DNA of 64,000 bases from JAJXUB01 sp047974805 (GCA_047974805.1 JBKECS010000016.1:1-64000); one strand, 5' to 3'. Positions 1 to 8,879 are shown, counted from the stretch's first letter. Notes: generated by a model from the letters alone, not told the origin. Program-made: numbers and translations.

Positions 1-2
1 TG

Positions 3-191
3 GAGTGGCGCAACGCCGCCTACGCGCTGCAGTGGTGGCTCTTCGCCGCCTTCGCCGTGTGGATGTGGTGGAAGATGGTGCGCAACGCCACCTCGGGCGC
101 GGGGGCTAGCGTGGGCCGTGACGGCAAGAACCCAGGAGATGATGGACACCGTGACCGAGACACCGCTGACGATCGACCAGCCACGGATTGA
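3..191 (+). CDS. SURF1 family protein, C-terminal fragment
   Basis: The window opens inside a gene whose last 62 codons are visible. The reading frame shows an aromatic membrane helix (AYALQWWLFAAFAVWMWWK) followed by a short polar tail ending at TGA 189-191. SURF1 proteins are two-helix membrane factors for cytochrome c oxidase assembly, and their C-terminal helix has this Y-x-LQWW-x-F pattern. In actinobacteria SURF1 commonly precedes a DUF3817 gene, as here. The frame overlaps the start of the next gene. The N-terminal part lies outside the window, so the family call rests on this helix plus context. Confidence 0.6.
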   Translation, partial: EWRNAAYALQWWLFAAFAVWMWWKMVRNATSGAGASVGRDGKNPGDDGHRDRDTADDRPATD

Positions 192-531
192 CGACATCGA
201 TGGCGCCCGGAAACGGTTGACCTTCTTCAAGGTCATGGCGTTCATCGTCGGTATCGGCCTGCTGCTGCTCGTGGCCGAGGTCGTGCTTCATTACCTGTTC
301 GACAACGATGCCCTGTCCTGGTGGCCGCAGCCGCACGGGTTCATCTTCATGATCTATGTCATCGCGGTGGCGCTGCTCGGGTTCAAGGTCAGTTGGTCGC
401 TGCCGAAGATGGTGCTCATCATGCTGGCCGGGTGCATCCCGTTCCTGTCCTTTTGGGTCGAGCGGCGGGTCTCTGCCGAGGTCGAGGCACGGTTGACGGC
501 CTCCGGTCCCGCAGTGCGCAGCCTGGGCTGA
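118..531 (+). CDS. DUF3817 domain membrane protein
   Basis: A small integral membrane protein of up to 137 residues with three predicted helices (about residues 37-60, 74-92 and 95-115) and a charged C-terminal tail. The pattern (KVMAFIVGIGLLLL ... PHGFIFMIYVIAVALLGFK) matches DUF3817, a family of unknown function found beside SURF1 or guaA in actinobacteria. The start is uncertain. GTG 118 gives the longest form, but AGGAG at 134-138 would fit ATG 142 (close) or GTG 151 (12 nt) better. The gene overlaps the end of the SURF1 frame, so the two are probably co-transcribed. Confidence 0.8.
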   Translation: MTARTQEMMDTVTETPLTIDQPRIDDIDGARKRLTFFKVMAFIVGIGLLLLVAEVVLHYLFDNDALSWWPQPHGFIFMIYVIAVALLGFKVSWSLPKMVLIMLAGCIPFLSFWVERRVSAEVEARLTASGPAVRSLG

Positions 532-561
532 CCGCTCCCACCGGGCGGCACCTCCCGTCGG

Positions 562-567
562 TAGGCT
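562..567 (+). promoter_or_regulatory. -10 box (TAGGCT) for leaderless guaA
   Basis: TAGGCT ends 6 nt before the GTG of guaA, so transcription would start at or within a base or two of the start codon. There is no Shine-Dalgarno sequence in that gap. One of about ten such arrangements in this window. Confidence 0.5.
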
Positions 568-573
568 GACCCG

Positions 574-2187
574 GTGACGTCTCCCGCCGCCCCTACCTCA
601 GCATCGAGTTCGTCCCCCACACCCGCGCTGACCGACGGGCCGGTGCTGGTCGTGGATTTCGGCGCTCAGTATGCCCAACTCATCGCCCGCCGGGTGCGCG
701 AGGCCAAGGTGTTTTCCGAGGTCGTTCCGCATACCCTGTCCGCTGCGGAGCTGCTGACCCGGCGGCCCTCGGCGATTATCCTCTCCGGGGGGCCATCGTC
801 GGTGTATGCCGACGGGGCGCCGGCCCTGGACCCGGACGTGCTTCGCGCCGGGGTCCCCGTCTTCGGCATGTGCTACGGCTTTCAGGCCATGGCGCAGGCC
901 CTCGACGGGGAGGTGGCCAGGACCGGGCGCTCGGAGTTCGGGGCAACCCAATGCCGGGTGTTGGACACGGCCTCGACCCTGTTCGCCGGCCAGCCGGAGC
1001 AGCAGTCGGTGTGGATGAGTCACGGCGACTCGGTGTCCCGGGCCCCGTCAGGGATGAGAGTGACGGCCTCAACCGGTGGTGCGAGCGTGGCCGCATTCGA
1101 GGATGACGACCGCAGGCTCTACGGCGTGCAATGGCATCCAGAAGTGATGCACTCGGCATTCGGCCAACAGGTGCTGGAGAACTTCCTGCGGGGCGCCGGC
1201 CTGACCGGACGCTGGACGCCCGCCAACGTGGCCGAAACCCTGATCGCGCAGATCCGCGAGCAGGTCGGCGACGCCCGTGTGCTGTGTGGCCTGTCCGGGG
1301 GTGTGGACTCCTCGGTGGCGGCCGCCCTGGTCCAAGCAGCCGTTGGAGAACAGCTGACCTGCGTGTTCGTCGATCACGGCCTGCTGCGTCAAGGTGAGGC
1401 GGAGCAAGTCGAGGAAGACTTCGTCGCCGCGACCGGCGTCGACCTCCTCGTGGTTGATGCCCGGGAACGTTTCCTCACCGCCTTGGCCGGGGTGAGCGAT
1501 CCAGAGGAAAAGCGGAAGATCATCGGGCGAGAGTTCATCCGCGTCTTCGAACAGGCGGCCCGAGACGTCGTCGGCTCGCATGCGGGGGACCACCCGGTGC
1601 GTTTCCTTGTCCAAGGCACGCTCTATCCCGATGTCGTGGAATCTGGCGGAGGCAGCGGAGCGGCCAATATCAAGAGTCACCACAACGTCGGTGGGCTCCC
1701 AGATGATCTGCAGTTCTCTCTCGTCGAGCCGCTGAGATTGCTGTTCAAAGACGAGGTCCGCCAGGTCGGTCTCGAACTCGGGGTGCCCGAGGCGATCGTC
1801 TGGCGACAGCCCTTCCCCGGTCCCGGCCTCGGCATACGGATCGTCGGGGAGGTGACTGCGGAGCGACTGGACATCTTGCGCGCGGCTGACGCCATCGCCC
1901 GTGAGGAGCTGACCCGGGCCGGGCTAGACCGTGACATCTGGCAATGCCCGGTGGTGCTGCTCGCCGATGTGCGATCGGTTGGTGTGCAGGGCGATGGACG
2001 GACCTATGGCCACCCGGTCGTTCTGCGTCCGGTCTCGTCCGAAGACGCCATGACGGCCGACTGGTCCCGGGTGCCATATGACGTCTTGGCGGCCATCTCG
2101 ACGAGGATCACCAACGAGGTGCGCGACATTAACCGAGTCGTGCTCGACGTGACCAGCAAGCCGCCGGGAACCATCGAGTGGGAATGA
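574..2187 (+). CDS. guaA: GMP synthase (glutamine-hydrolysing)
   Basis: Converts XMP to GMP using ATP and ammonia released from glutamine, the last step of guanine nucleotide synthesis, in the cytosol. The 537-residue protein has the full two-domain layout. The class I glutamine amidotransferase domain has nucleophile Cys100 in GMCYGF, and His188 and Glu190 in QWHPE. The ATP pyrophosphatase domain has its PP-loop SGGVDSS at about 241-247. The C-terminal dimerisation domain ends in the usual KPPGTIEWE. Length is normal for the family apart from about 20 low-complexity Ser/Pro/Thr residues at the N-terminus. The GTG start is supported by a -10 box 6 nt upstream, which suggests a leaderless mRNA. 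Confidence 0.98.
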   Translation: MTSPAAPTSASSSSPTPALTDGPVLVVDFGAQYAQLIARRVREAKVFSEVVPHTLSAAELLTRRPSAIILSGGPSSVYADGAPALDPDVLRAGVPVFGMCYGFQAMAQALDGEVARTGRSEFGATQCRVLDTASTLFAGQPEQQSVWMSHGDSVSRAPSGMRVTASTGGASVAAFEDDDRRLYGVQWHPEVMHSAFGQQVLENFLRGAGLTGRWTPANVAETLIAQIREQVGDARVLCGLSGGVDSSVAAALVQAAVGEQLTCVFVDHGLLRQGEAEQVEEDFVAATGVDLLVVDARERFLTALAGVSDPEEKRKIIGREFIRVFEQAARDVVGSHAGDHPVRFLVQGTLYPDVVESGGGSGAANIKSHHNVGGLPDDLQFSLVEPLRLLFKDEVRQVGLELGVPEAIVWRQPFPGPGLGIRIVGEVTAERLDILRAADAIAREELTRAGLDRDIWQCPVVLLADVRSVGVQGDGRTYGHPVVLRPVSSEDAMTADWSRVPYDVLAAISTRITNEVRDINRVVLDVTSKPPGTIEWE

Positions 2188-2224
2188 CCCGCCGGTTCCC
2201 GGTCGGCCCGATGATCGCCTCGGG

Positions 2225-2770
2225 TCACGCCGTGGCGGCGCCTTGACCTGCCTTGCGTAGCTGGTAGCCGGCGACGATGAGCATGATGCCCCAGGCGATG
2301 AGGACGATCCCCAACCACAGGGCGAGAGTCACCGTCCCGCTCGCCGGGTGCGAGACGAACAGGTAGCCGAGGATGATTCCAAGGACGCCGCCGAGGATGA
2401 TCAGCCAACGGGGAGCGGTGCGGTCTGCGCCGAAGGCTCCGATGATGTCGACGACGCCCATGGCGATCAACCAGATGCCCAGCACCCACGTGAGGGTGAC
2501 GGCGCCGTAGATGGGCTGGGTCAGCACGATGATTCCGGCAATGACCCCGAGCGCGCCAACGATGATGAGCAGGAACCGATTCCACCCTGACATGGAGTCG
2601 GCGATGCCCGCCCCGATGCTCCAGATACCGGTGACGATGGCGAACAGGCCCCAGAGGATGGCGATGACGAGGATTGTGGCCCCGGGCCAGATGGCGCACA
2701 GGAGACCGAGAATGATGCCGACGACCCCGCGCCAGATCAGTCCGGAGGAGGTGCTTTTCAGAAGATCCAC
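2225..2770 (-). CDS. HdeD/DUF308 family membrane protein
   Basis: A 181-residue protein made almost entirely of six short hydrophobic helices in three repeated pairs, typical of DUF308 (HdeD-like) proteins. E. coli HdeD is linked to acid resistance; actinobacterial members have no established role. Repeated Gly-rich motifs of the VGIILGLLCAIWPGATI and LGVIAGIIVLTQP kind mark the internal duplication. It is convergent with guaA and divergent from murT, so it is probably its own transcription unit. Confidence 0.85.
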   Translation of the reverse strand: MDLLKSTSSGLIWRGVVGIILGLLCAIWPGATILVIAILWGLFAIVTGIWSIGAGIADSMSGWNRFLLIIVGALGVIAGIIVLTQPIYGAVTLTWVLGIWLIAMGVVDIIGAFGADRTAPRWLIILGGVLGIILGYLFVSHPASGTVTLALWLGIVLIAWGIMLIVAGYQLRKAGQGAATA

Positions 2771-2919
2771 GCTGACGTGCTCCTTGGGGGTGATGGTGCG
2801 ATGCGTGTCTGACCTGCCCGAGCGGTGCAGCCCCTCGATCCCACCCAGTCGACCATGCTAGGGGCTGAAGTGGGCCGATGTCTCGGCGAGACCATTCCCG
2901 TGCCCGGCTACCGACGGCA

Positions 2920-2925
2920 TAGGGT
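2920..2925 (+). promoter_or_regulatory. -10 box (TAGGGT) for leaderless murT
   Basis: TAGGGT ends 6 nt before the GTG of murT with no ribosome binding site between, the same geometry as at guaA. It would drive the murT-gatD operon. Confidence 0.5.
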
Positions 2926-2931
2926 GACCCC

Positions 2932-4242
2932 GTGCGCGTGCGTCATTCCGTGGCCGTCCTCGCCGGCAAGGCGGCCCGTACCGCCGCGAAATGGCGCGGG
3001 GGAGGCTCCGCGATTCCGGGCCTGGTCGCCGAGCGTGTCGACCCGGCGTTTCTCGTCGAGGCTCTGGCCGGAGTCGGCGGCGTTGTCGTCGTGTCCGGGA
3101 CGAACGGCAAGACGACGACGACGAAGATGCTCGTGGCGGTGCTGCGAGCGCACGGACAGGTCGTCTTCACCAACCCCACCGGCTCGAACTTCACCCGCGG
3201 GGTGATCTCTTCGATGCTGCCCGAGTTGCCGCTGCGGGGTCGGCTTCGGGCGGATCTGGCCGTCCTGGAACTCGACGAGGCCCACGCGCTGAAGTTCGCC
3301 GACGTCCGCCAACCCACCCATGCCCTGCTGCTCAACGTGGCCCGGGACCAGTTGGACCGATTCGCCGAAATTGACCACACCGCGTCGCTGTTGGCCACCC
3401 TCGCCGGGCAGACCACCGAGGGCGTCGTGCTCAATCGGGATGACTCCTTCATCGCCACCGTGGCGTCGCAGCTCTCTGAGAGGATCGCGGTGCGCTGGTT
3501 CGGCCTGCACGCCCAGATCGCCGACCGGCTGCCGGAGCTGCTGGAGCAGGACGTGCGCTCGGCCGCGGAATTTCGAGCACCTGATCCTGGCCCGCTGGAT
3601 GGCCTGCTCCGTCCCGTCGACGACCGATCCTTCGAGATAGTCTTCGGCGAGCGCGCCGACGCACAGACGGTCGGTCCGGTCGTCCTGAAACAGCGTGGCC
3701 TGGCCGCCATGATCAACGCGACCGCTGCAGGCACCACCGCCAAGCTTCTCCTCGGGGAGCAGTTCGATCCGGCCGTGGCCGCGCGTGCGCTCGAAGAGGT
3801 CAACCCGCCGTTCGGTCGTGGCGAGGTCATCGACGTCGACGGCCAGGTGCTCGAGCTGGTCCTGGTGAAGAATCCGACGGGTTTCACCGTTGCGTTGGGT
3901 ACCTATGGCGGCTTGCCGGTGGCGACGATGATCGCCATCAACGACAATGATGCGGACGGTCGGGACGTCAGCTGGCTCTATGACGTCGGCTTCGCCACCC
4001 TGCGCGAGCAGGGGGTGGCCATGACCAGCGGCTTACGCGCGTGGGACATGGCGCTTCGCTTGGAGTACGACGACGTCCCGGTGCGGGATGTGCAACCGGA
4101 CCTGACCGAAGCACTCGATGCCTTCCTCGCCAGCCATAGCCAGGAACCCACCCGGATCTTTTGCACCTACACGGCGATGATGACGCTGCGGCGAACCCTG
4201 GCCGCACGCTACGGACTAGCTGACTTCGGTGAGGAGGGGTGA
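2932..4242 (+). CDS. murT: Lipid II isoglutaminyl synthase, MurT subunit
   Basis: Mur-ligase-like subunit of the complex that amidates the D-glutamate of lipid II to D-isoglutamine, acting at the inner face of the membrane with ammonia supplied by GatD. The 436-residue protein has the Mur ligase P-loop GTNGKTTTTK at about 56-65, the central ATPase motif ending DQLDRF, and the C-terminal DUF1727 region (RIFCTYTAMMTLRR). Length equals that of characterised MurT proteins. The middle domain has no cysteines where other MurT proteins carry a Cys4 zinc ribbon, so that insertion appears to be lost. The gatD start overlaps its stop codon, so the two are translationally coupled. Confidence 0.93.
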   Translation: MRVRHSVAVLAGKAARTAAKWRGGGSAIPGLVAERVDPAFLVEALAGVGGVVVVSGTNGKTTTTKMLVAVLRAHGQVVFTNPTGSNFTRGVISSMLPELPLRGRLRADLAVLELDEAHALKFADVRQPTHALLLNVARDQLDRFAEIDHTASLLATLAGQTTEGVVLNRDDSFIATVASQLSERIAVRWFGLHAQIADRLPELLEQDVRSAAEFRAPDPGPLDGLLRPVDDRSFEIVFGERADAQTVGPVVLKQRGLAAMINATAAGTTAKLLLGEQFDPAVAARALEEVNPPFGRGEVIDVDGQVLELVLVKNPTGFTVALGTYGGLPVATMIAINDNDADGRDVSWLYDVGFATLREQGVAMTSGLRAWDMALRLEYDDVPVRDVQPDLTEALDAFLASHSQEPTRIFCTYTAMMTLRRTLAARYGLADFGEEG

Positions 4243-4985
4243 TGACGCAGGCATCGGGCCCGAGCAAGGGCGTGGTCAGGGTCGTCCACCTGTACCCGAA
4301 GGAGATGAGCATCTATGGCGACCTCGGCAACACCCGATGCGTCACCAGCAGGTTGCGGCGCCACGGCTACACCCCCGAGTTGATCAACCATGATCCCGGC
4401 AACCCGCTGCCCACCGACGCCCACCTCGTGCTCGGCGGTGGCGGACAGGACTCCGGCCAGGCCCGGGTCGAGGCGGACCTGTTCAACAACGCCGGCACGC
4501 TGCGCGGACTCGCTGGCGACGGAGTGCCGATGATGATGATTTGCGGCACATACCAGCTGTTCGGCAACGCCTTCTTCACCGTCGACGGGACCCGGTTGCC
4601 CGGCCTCGGGCTGCTCGACGTCACCACGCAGGGGAACGCCAAACGCATGATCGGTCCGAGCGTGCTGGACACTGAGTTTGGGCTGGTTGTCGGGTACGAG
4701 AACCACTCCGGGTCGACCACCTTGGCGTCGGGTCAGGCCAGCTTCGGCACCGTGCGGCATGGGTTCGGCAACAACGGCGAGGACGCCACCGGTGGGGCCC
4801 GCAGCCACAATGTGTTCGGTCACTACCTTCATGGCCAGGTGCTGCCGGCCAACCCCGCATTCGCCGACGCGCTCATAGGGTATGCCGTCGAGCGTGCCAC
4901 CGGTAGAGCGTTCGAGCCCGAGTCGCTGGACGACACGGTCGCCGATCAGGCCCGGACCCGCCAGATTCAGCGGCTGTTGCCCTAG
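4242..4985 (+). CDS. gatD: Lipid II isoglutaminyl synthase, GatD glutaminase subunit
   Basis: Class I glutamine amidotransferase-like protein that hydrolyses glutamine and passes ammonia to MurT for lipid II amidation. Family hallmarks are the N-terminal YPKEMSIYGDLGN segment, nucleophile Cys in MMICGTYQLFG (about residue 101), and His in FGHYLHG (about 197). The usual CGGYQ/CGGFQ motif reads CGTYQ here. The ATG at 4242 lies 5 nt after the strong site GAGGAG (4231-4236) and overlaps the murT stop; a GTG at 4239 is the alternative. The stop codon overlaps that of the convergent gene by the palindrome CTAG. Confidence 0.95.
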   Translation: MTQASGPSKGVVRVVHLYPKEMSIYGDLGNTRCVTSRLRRHGYTPELINHDPGNPLPTDAHLVLGGGGQDSGQARVEADLFNNAGTLRGLAGDGVPMMMICGTYQLFGNAFFTVDGTRLPGLGLLDVTTQGNAKRMIGPSVLDTEFGLVVGYENHSGSTTLASGQASFGTVRHGFGNNGEDATGGARSHNVFGHYLHGQVLPANPAFADALIGYAVERATGRAFEPESLDDTVADQARTRQIQRLLP

Positions 4986-6148
4986 GAGGTCGACCGTCGC
5001 CAGGTGCGCTCCGGCAGGGGACCAGGCGCCGCGTCCGCCTCAGATGCCGCCGAAGGGGTGGTCTGGGAGGTGCCTGTCGGTGGGGCAGGGTTGGCGGAGC
5101 TGTGCGGGCTCAGCGCCCACAGGCCCCACCCCAAGGCGCCCAAGGGGATTTCCATCAGCTGGGTGAAGATGGAGAACAGCACGACGACAGCACCGGCAGA
5201 GCCGGCGTCTGCCCCGTAGCTGACCAGGGCGGCCAAGGTGCCCGCCTCGGTCAATCCAAACCCCCCGGGCGTGATCCCGACGGCGGTGAGCAACCGTCCG
5301 ACGGCATATGCGGCGAAGAGGTTGCCCAGGGGAATGGTCAGCCCGAGGTCGCGGGAGAGCAGCGCGAAAAGGACGAAATAGATCCCGAAGAACCCGACCA
5401 TCCCCAAGGTGAGACGAATCCAACCGGTCCGGACCACGCCGATGATCTCCGCCCGCTGCGCCAGTGCAACCTCTTCGCCGTCCCGCACGGGGCGTCCCCG
5501 GCGGTGCCGACGCCGTCTGAACGGGGCGAGCAACCGCCCGATGGCCCGGCCGAGCCACCGGGCCGCACGATCTGAGGCGAGGAAGGCGACCGCCGCCGCC
5601 AACAACGCGGCGATGACCGCGGCGGCGACAAACCCGGCCTTGAGCACCCCGGACGGAAGCCCGGTGTTGCCCACATACAGGGCAATGATGCTGACCAGCG
5701 GCAAGGCCAGCCGGGCCAGCACGTTCCATACCCCAGTGATGATGGCCGAGGCGGACACCGCGGAGGTGGTGAAACCCCACGATTTGAGGATGGTGACCGT
5801 TGCGGCGAGACCGGCGGCACCTCCGCCGGGCAGGAGATTGCTCACCGACGAGCCACACAGGTTGACGATGAGGGCACGGCCGTGGCGTAGCCCAGGCAGC
5901 GACCCGGTGAACGTGAAGGTGTAGCAGTACAGGCCGACCAACATGAGCAGCTGGTAACCCACGGCGTGTGAGAGCGGAATCTGGCGCATCTGGGCCCACA
6001 TCGCCGACCACGTCGTTTGTCCGACGGCGGGCAGACCCCAGATGACCAAGGTGAGGGCGAGGACGATGCCGATGCCGAATTGAACGAGGGCCTTGGCCGT
6101 GAACCGCGGTCGCCGCGAGGGCACCGCTGACGCCTGCTGCACGCTCAT
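4982..6148 (-). CDS. UPF0104 / lysylphosphatidylglycerol synthase TM-type membrane protein
   Basis: A 388-residue integral membrane protein with about eight helices and the family signatures SNLLPGGGAAG and GITPGGFGLTEAG. The fold is the transmembrane half of MprF-type proteins; stand-alone actinobacterial members are thought to move or modify glycolipids, but substrates are mostly unknown. The C-terminus has a Pro/Ala/Thr-rich cytosolic tail. The start is at 6148, where ATG overlaps the TGA of the upstream PIG-L gene (ATGA). The two form an operon, and a GT4 enzyme is divergently transcribed next to them, suggesting a shared glycolipid pathway (inference). Confidence 0.8.
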   Translation of the reverse strand: MSVQQASAVPSRRPRFTAKALVQFGIGIVLALTLVIWGLPAVGQTTWSAMWAQMRQIPLSHAVGYQLLMLVGLYCYTFTFTGSLPGLRHGRALIVNLCGSSVSNLLPGGGAAGLAATVTILKSWGFTTSAVSASAIITGVWNVLARLALPLVSIIALYVGNTGLPSGVLKAGFVAAAVIAALLAAAVAFLASDRAARWLGRAIGRLLAPFRRRRHRRGRPVRDGEEVALAQRAEIIGVVRTGWIRLTLGMVGFFGIYFVLFALLSRDLGLTIPLGNLFAAYAVGRLLTAVGITPGGFGLTEAGTLAALVSYGADAGSAGAVVVLFSIFTQLMEIPLGALGWGLWALSPHSSANPAPPTGTSQTTPSAASEADAAPGPLPERTWRRSTS

Positions 6149-6987
6149 CGGACCTCCCCATCGAAGATGTCCCGGAGCGCCGGGCCCCCCCGAGGGTGAG
6201 CAGGGTCCCGAAACCACTCCCGTCCAAAGATCATCGCGTATGCCGGCCGCGGAACGCGCAGGAACGCCGCAAGCGTTCGGTCGGCGTCACCGTCAGCGCT
6301 GCCTTGGGAGGCGTGGGCGGCCATGGCTGCGCGCTTCTGCGCGGCATACCGACGCACCGGGATCCGGTGGGTGATGTCGGCCCGGGCGGAATAGGCGCGT
6401 TCGAAGGATCGCGGATCGAATTCCGGTGGGAACCGATAGAGGCGACTCGCCAGGCGAATGGCCCGGTTGATCGTGTCCCGGGGGATGGTGGCCTCCAGAA
6501 CACGGGTGCCGGTCAACGCCGCCGCCGCAGCACCGACGTGATGCACCTGAACGTGGTCACGATGGCCGTAGCCGCCCGCGGCGTCGTAGCTGAGCAGGAC
6601 GTCCGCGTGCTCCTGCCTCAGGATCTCGGCGAGTCGCCCGGCGGCCTGCTCCACAGGGGCCCGCACGAACCGAGTCATGCCCGCAGGGTCGGGATACAGC
6701 TCATCGCCAATGCCGGAATCGGCGTAGCCCAGCCACTCCACCCTGGCCGTCCCCAGCGCTGCCGCGGACGCTTGCGCCTCCCGCCGGCGGACCTGGCCGA
6801 GGGAGGCGCCGTCCCGGAAGTCCGAGCTGGCCAGCCCGAGGTCCCCGTCGGTGGCAAAGACGGTGACGACTCGGTGCCCTTCGGCCGCTGCCTTGGCCAT
6901 GGTGCCCGCCGTGAGCAACGCCTCGTCGTCCGGGTGGGCATGAAAGGCGACGATGGTCCGTCGATGCGGTGGGGGCACGCCCGTCAT
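6145..6987 (-). CDS. PIG-L family deacetylase
   Basis: A predicted zinc-dependent N-acetylglucosaminyl deacetylase of the MshB/PIG-L superfamily, 280 residues. The metal-binding motif HAHPDDE lies at about 15-21 and the second metal histidine in YGHRDHVQVHH at about 148-158. These enzymes deacetylate GlcNAc in mycothiol, GPI-like lipids or small metabolites; the exact substrate is not visible. It is the first gene of a two-gene operon with the UPF0104 protein (4-bp overlap) and starts 26 bp from a divergent GT4 gene, so a GlcNAc-to-GlcN glycolipid step is a reasonable guess. Confidence 0.88.
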   Translation of the reverse strand: MTGVPPPHRRTIVAFHAHPDDEALLTAGTMAKAAAEGHRVVTVFATDGDLGLASSDFRDGASLGQVRRREAQASAAALGTARVEWLGYADSGIGDELYPDPAGMTRFVRAPVEQAAGRLAEILRQEHADVLLSYDAAGGYGHRDHVQVHHVGAAAAALTGTRVLEATIPRDTINRAIRLASRLYRFPPEFDPRSFERAYSARADITHRIPVRRYAAQKRAAMAAHASQGSADGDADRTLAAFLRVPRPAYAMIFGREWFRDPAHPRGGPALRDIFDGEVR

Positions 6988-7013
6988 CCTCGCTCATGGC
7001 AGGCTGAACCCTT

Positions 7014-8141
7014 GTGAAGGTTGCCCTGATGTCGGACTGCTACCTGCCACGGATGGGCGGGATCGAGGTTCAGGTGCATGACCTGGGGGCCGGCCTGGTC
7101 GCTGTTGGTCATGACGTCGAAGTGTTCACCGCGACCCTGGGAAATGCCGGGGAACGGGCTGGAGCGATCGAAACGGTCGACGGTATCCCGGTGCATCGCT
7201 TCGCGCTTGCTCTGCCCGGCTCCGTCCCGGTCAACCCGTTGGCTCCGCCGGAGGTCCGTCGGCGCCTCCGGGCCGGCGGATTCGACGTCGCGCACGTGCA
7301 TATGGGGGTGGTCAGCCCGTTCGCGGTCGACATGGCCCGAGTCAGCCTGGGCCTGGGCCTGCCGACCGCCATCACCTGGCATTGCGTGCTGGATCGCTCT
7401 CGCCCGCTCCTGCGGGCGGCCGGTTACGCGCGCCGCTGGGCGAGCGCGGGGGCTGCGCTGTCCGCCGTCTCGAGCATGGCCGCCGCCCGGGTGTCCGATA
7501 TCGCTGGGGGCGCGCAGGTCGCGGTCCTGCCCAACGGCATCGATGCGAACCGATGGGCGCCGGTGGTCCCGCCCGTTGACCCGTCGCGGACGACGGTGCG
7601 GGTGACCGCGGCCATGCGTCTGGCGCGACGGAAAGCACCGGATCGGCTCGTCGACGTCGTCGCCGACGCGGTCTGCGCCCTGCCCGCAGGCACATCCCTG
7701 GTCGTCGACGTATTCGGCGACGGTCCCCAGCGCGCGGCCATGCAGTCCCGGATCGTGCGTCGGGGTCTGGAGGCAGTGGTCCGGCTGCGCGGCCGGGTCG
7801 GTCGAGATCAGTTGAGGGCGGAGCATCATCGGGCAGACCTCTATCTGTCGGTGGCTCGGCTGGAGGCGTTCGGCATCGCCGCCCTCGAAGCACGCACGGC
7901 CGGTCTGCCCGTGCTCGGATTGCGCGGCACGGGCCTGGACGACTTCATCGTCGACGGAGTCAACGGTCGCCTGGTCGCCGCCGACGAGCTGGCCGGGGCG
8001 CTGGCAGACCTCGTGCTCGACGGGGCCGCTCGACGCGCGATGGCGCGCACGAACGCCACGGTGAGCCCGCAGCAGGCCTGGCCGACGGTCATCGAGGACA
8101 CCCTCGCCCAATACCGGCGTGCCGGGGCGGCGTGGCCGTGA
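7014..8141 (+). CDS. Glycosyltransferase family 4
   Basis: A 375-residue retaining GT-B glycosyltransferase. The N-terminal acceptor domain starts with the usual SDCYLPRMGGIEVQV motif. The C-terminal nucleotide-sugar domain contains RLARRKAPDRL and the E-x7-E element in ARLEAFGIAALEARTAG. It resembles actinobacterial GT4 enzymes acting on glycolipids; donor and acceptor cannot be read from sequence. The GTG start follows CAGGCT with an 8-nt gap, so the mRNA may be near-leaderless. It is divergent from the PIG-L/UPF0104 operon, and its stop overlaps the start of the Nudix gene. Confidence 0.88.
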   Translation: MKVALMSDCYLPRMGGIEVQVHDLGAGLVAVGHDVEVFTATLGNAGERAGAIETVDGIPVHRFALALPGSVPVNPLAPPEVRRRLRAGGFDVAHVHMGVVSPFAVDMARVSLGLGLPTAITWHCVLDRSRPLLRAAGYARRWASAGAALSAVSSMAAARVSDIAGGAQVAVLPNGIDANRWAPVVPPVDPSRTTVRVTAAMRLARRKAPDRLVDVVADAVCALPAGTSLVVDVFGDGPQRAAMQSRIVRRGLEAVVRLRGRVGRDQLRAEHHRADLYLSVARLEAFGIAALEARTAGLPVLGLRGTGLDDFIVDGVNGRLVAADELAGALADLVLDGAARRAMARTNATVSPQQAWPTVIEDTLAQYRRAGAAWP

Positions 8142-8872
8142 GCGCCGCGGTGGTCATCGTCGGTCAGCATCAGGGGCCTGAGGTCGTTCGGTTCGCCCTG
8201 GGGCATGGTGAGGACCCGCAGGATGAGCTGGCGACCCGCGGCTGGGACGTCGTCGGGCCGGCCGTTGGGCCATCCCTCGCCCCGGCGCTGGGCTGGCATA
8301 CGGAGCAGGACCCGTGGCGTGTTGTGCTCGCCTACGACGTCGTGCCACGAACCGGGCCTGCTCAGGGATACCAGCGGCAGGCCCGAGTGGTCCGCGACAT
8401 CCAGGTTTCGCCGGCCCAGGCAACCCGCGCGGTCGCCCGACAGCGACTCGCAGCGTATGCCGTGATCAGCTGGGGTGATTGCGTCCTGCTGACCGAGTTG
8501 TCCGGGCGGACCAACGCGCCGGGCCGATGGACCTTTCCCGGCGGTGGTTTGGAGGACGGGGAGGACGTCGAGGCGGGATTGCGCCGGGAGGTCTGGGAAG
8601 AGAGCAACCAGCACATCGAGCAGATCAGCGTGCTCGGTGTTCAATCCAGTCATTGGATCGGAGCGGCGCCCAACGGCATTCTCGAGGACTTCCATGCGGT
8701 GCGGCTGGTGCACATCGCCGACTGCCCACGGCCGAGGCAGCTGCGCGTCCACGATGTCGGTGGGTCGACCTCTGCCGCGGCCTGGATCCCGTGGAAGGAA
8801 CTGACCCGATGGCCGGTCGTGGCCTCGTTCGCGCCGGTGCTGACCACGTTGGCTTCGCGGCACCGCCGATAG
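8138..8872 (+). CDS. Nudix hydrolase
   Basis: A 244-residue protein with a Nudix domain in its C-terminal two-thirds. The Nudix box reads GGLEDGEDVEAGLRREVWEE, keeping the catalytic REx2EE core, but the later conserved Gly (EEtG) is Asn here (EESNQH). The first roughly 100 residues are an extra domain of unknown role. The GTG at 8138 overlaps the preceding glycosyltransferase stop (GTGA); an in-frame GTG at 8132 is the alternative. Substrate is unknown; the position suggests co-expression with the GT4 gene. Confidence 0.85.
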   Translation: MSAAVVIVGQHQGPEVVRFALGHGEDPQDELATRGWDVVGPAVGPSLAPALGWHTEQDPWRVVLAYDVVPRTGPAQGYQRQARVVRDIQVSPAQATRAVARQRLAAYAVISWGDCVLLTELSGRTNAPGRWTFPGGGLEDGEDVEAGLRREVWEESNQHIEQISVLGVQSSHWIGAAPNGILEDFHAVRLVHIADCPRPRQLRVHDVGGSTSAAAWIPWKELTRWPVVASFAPVLTTLASRHRR

Positions 8873-8879
8873 ATCCATC

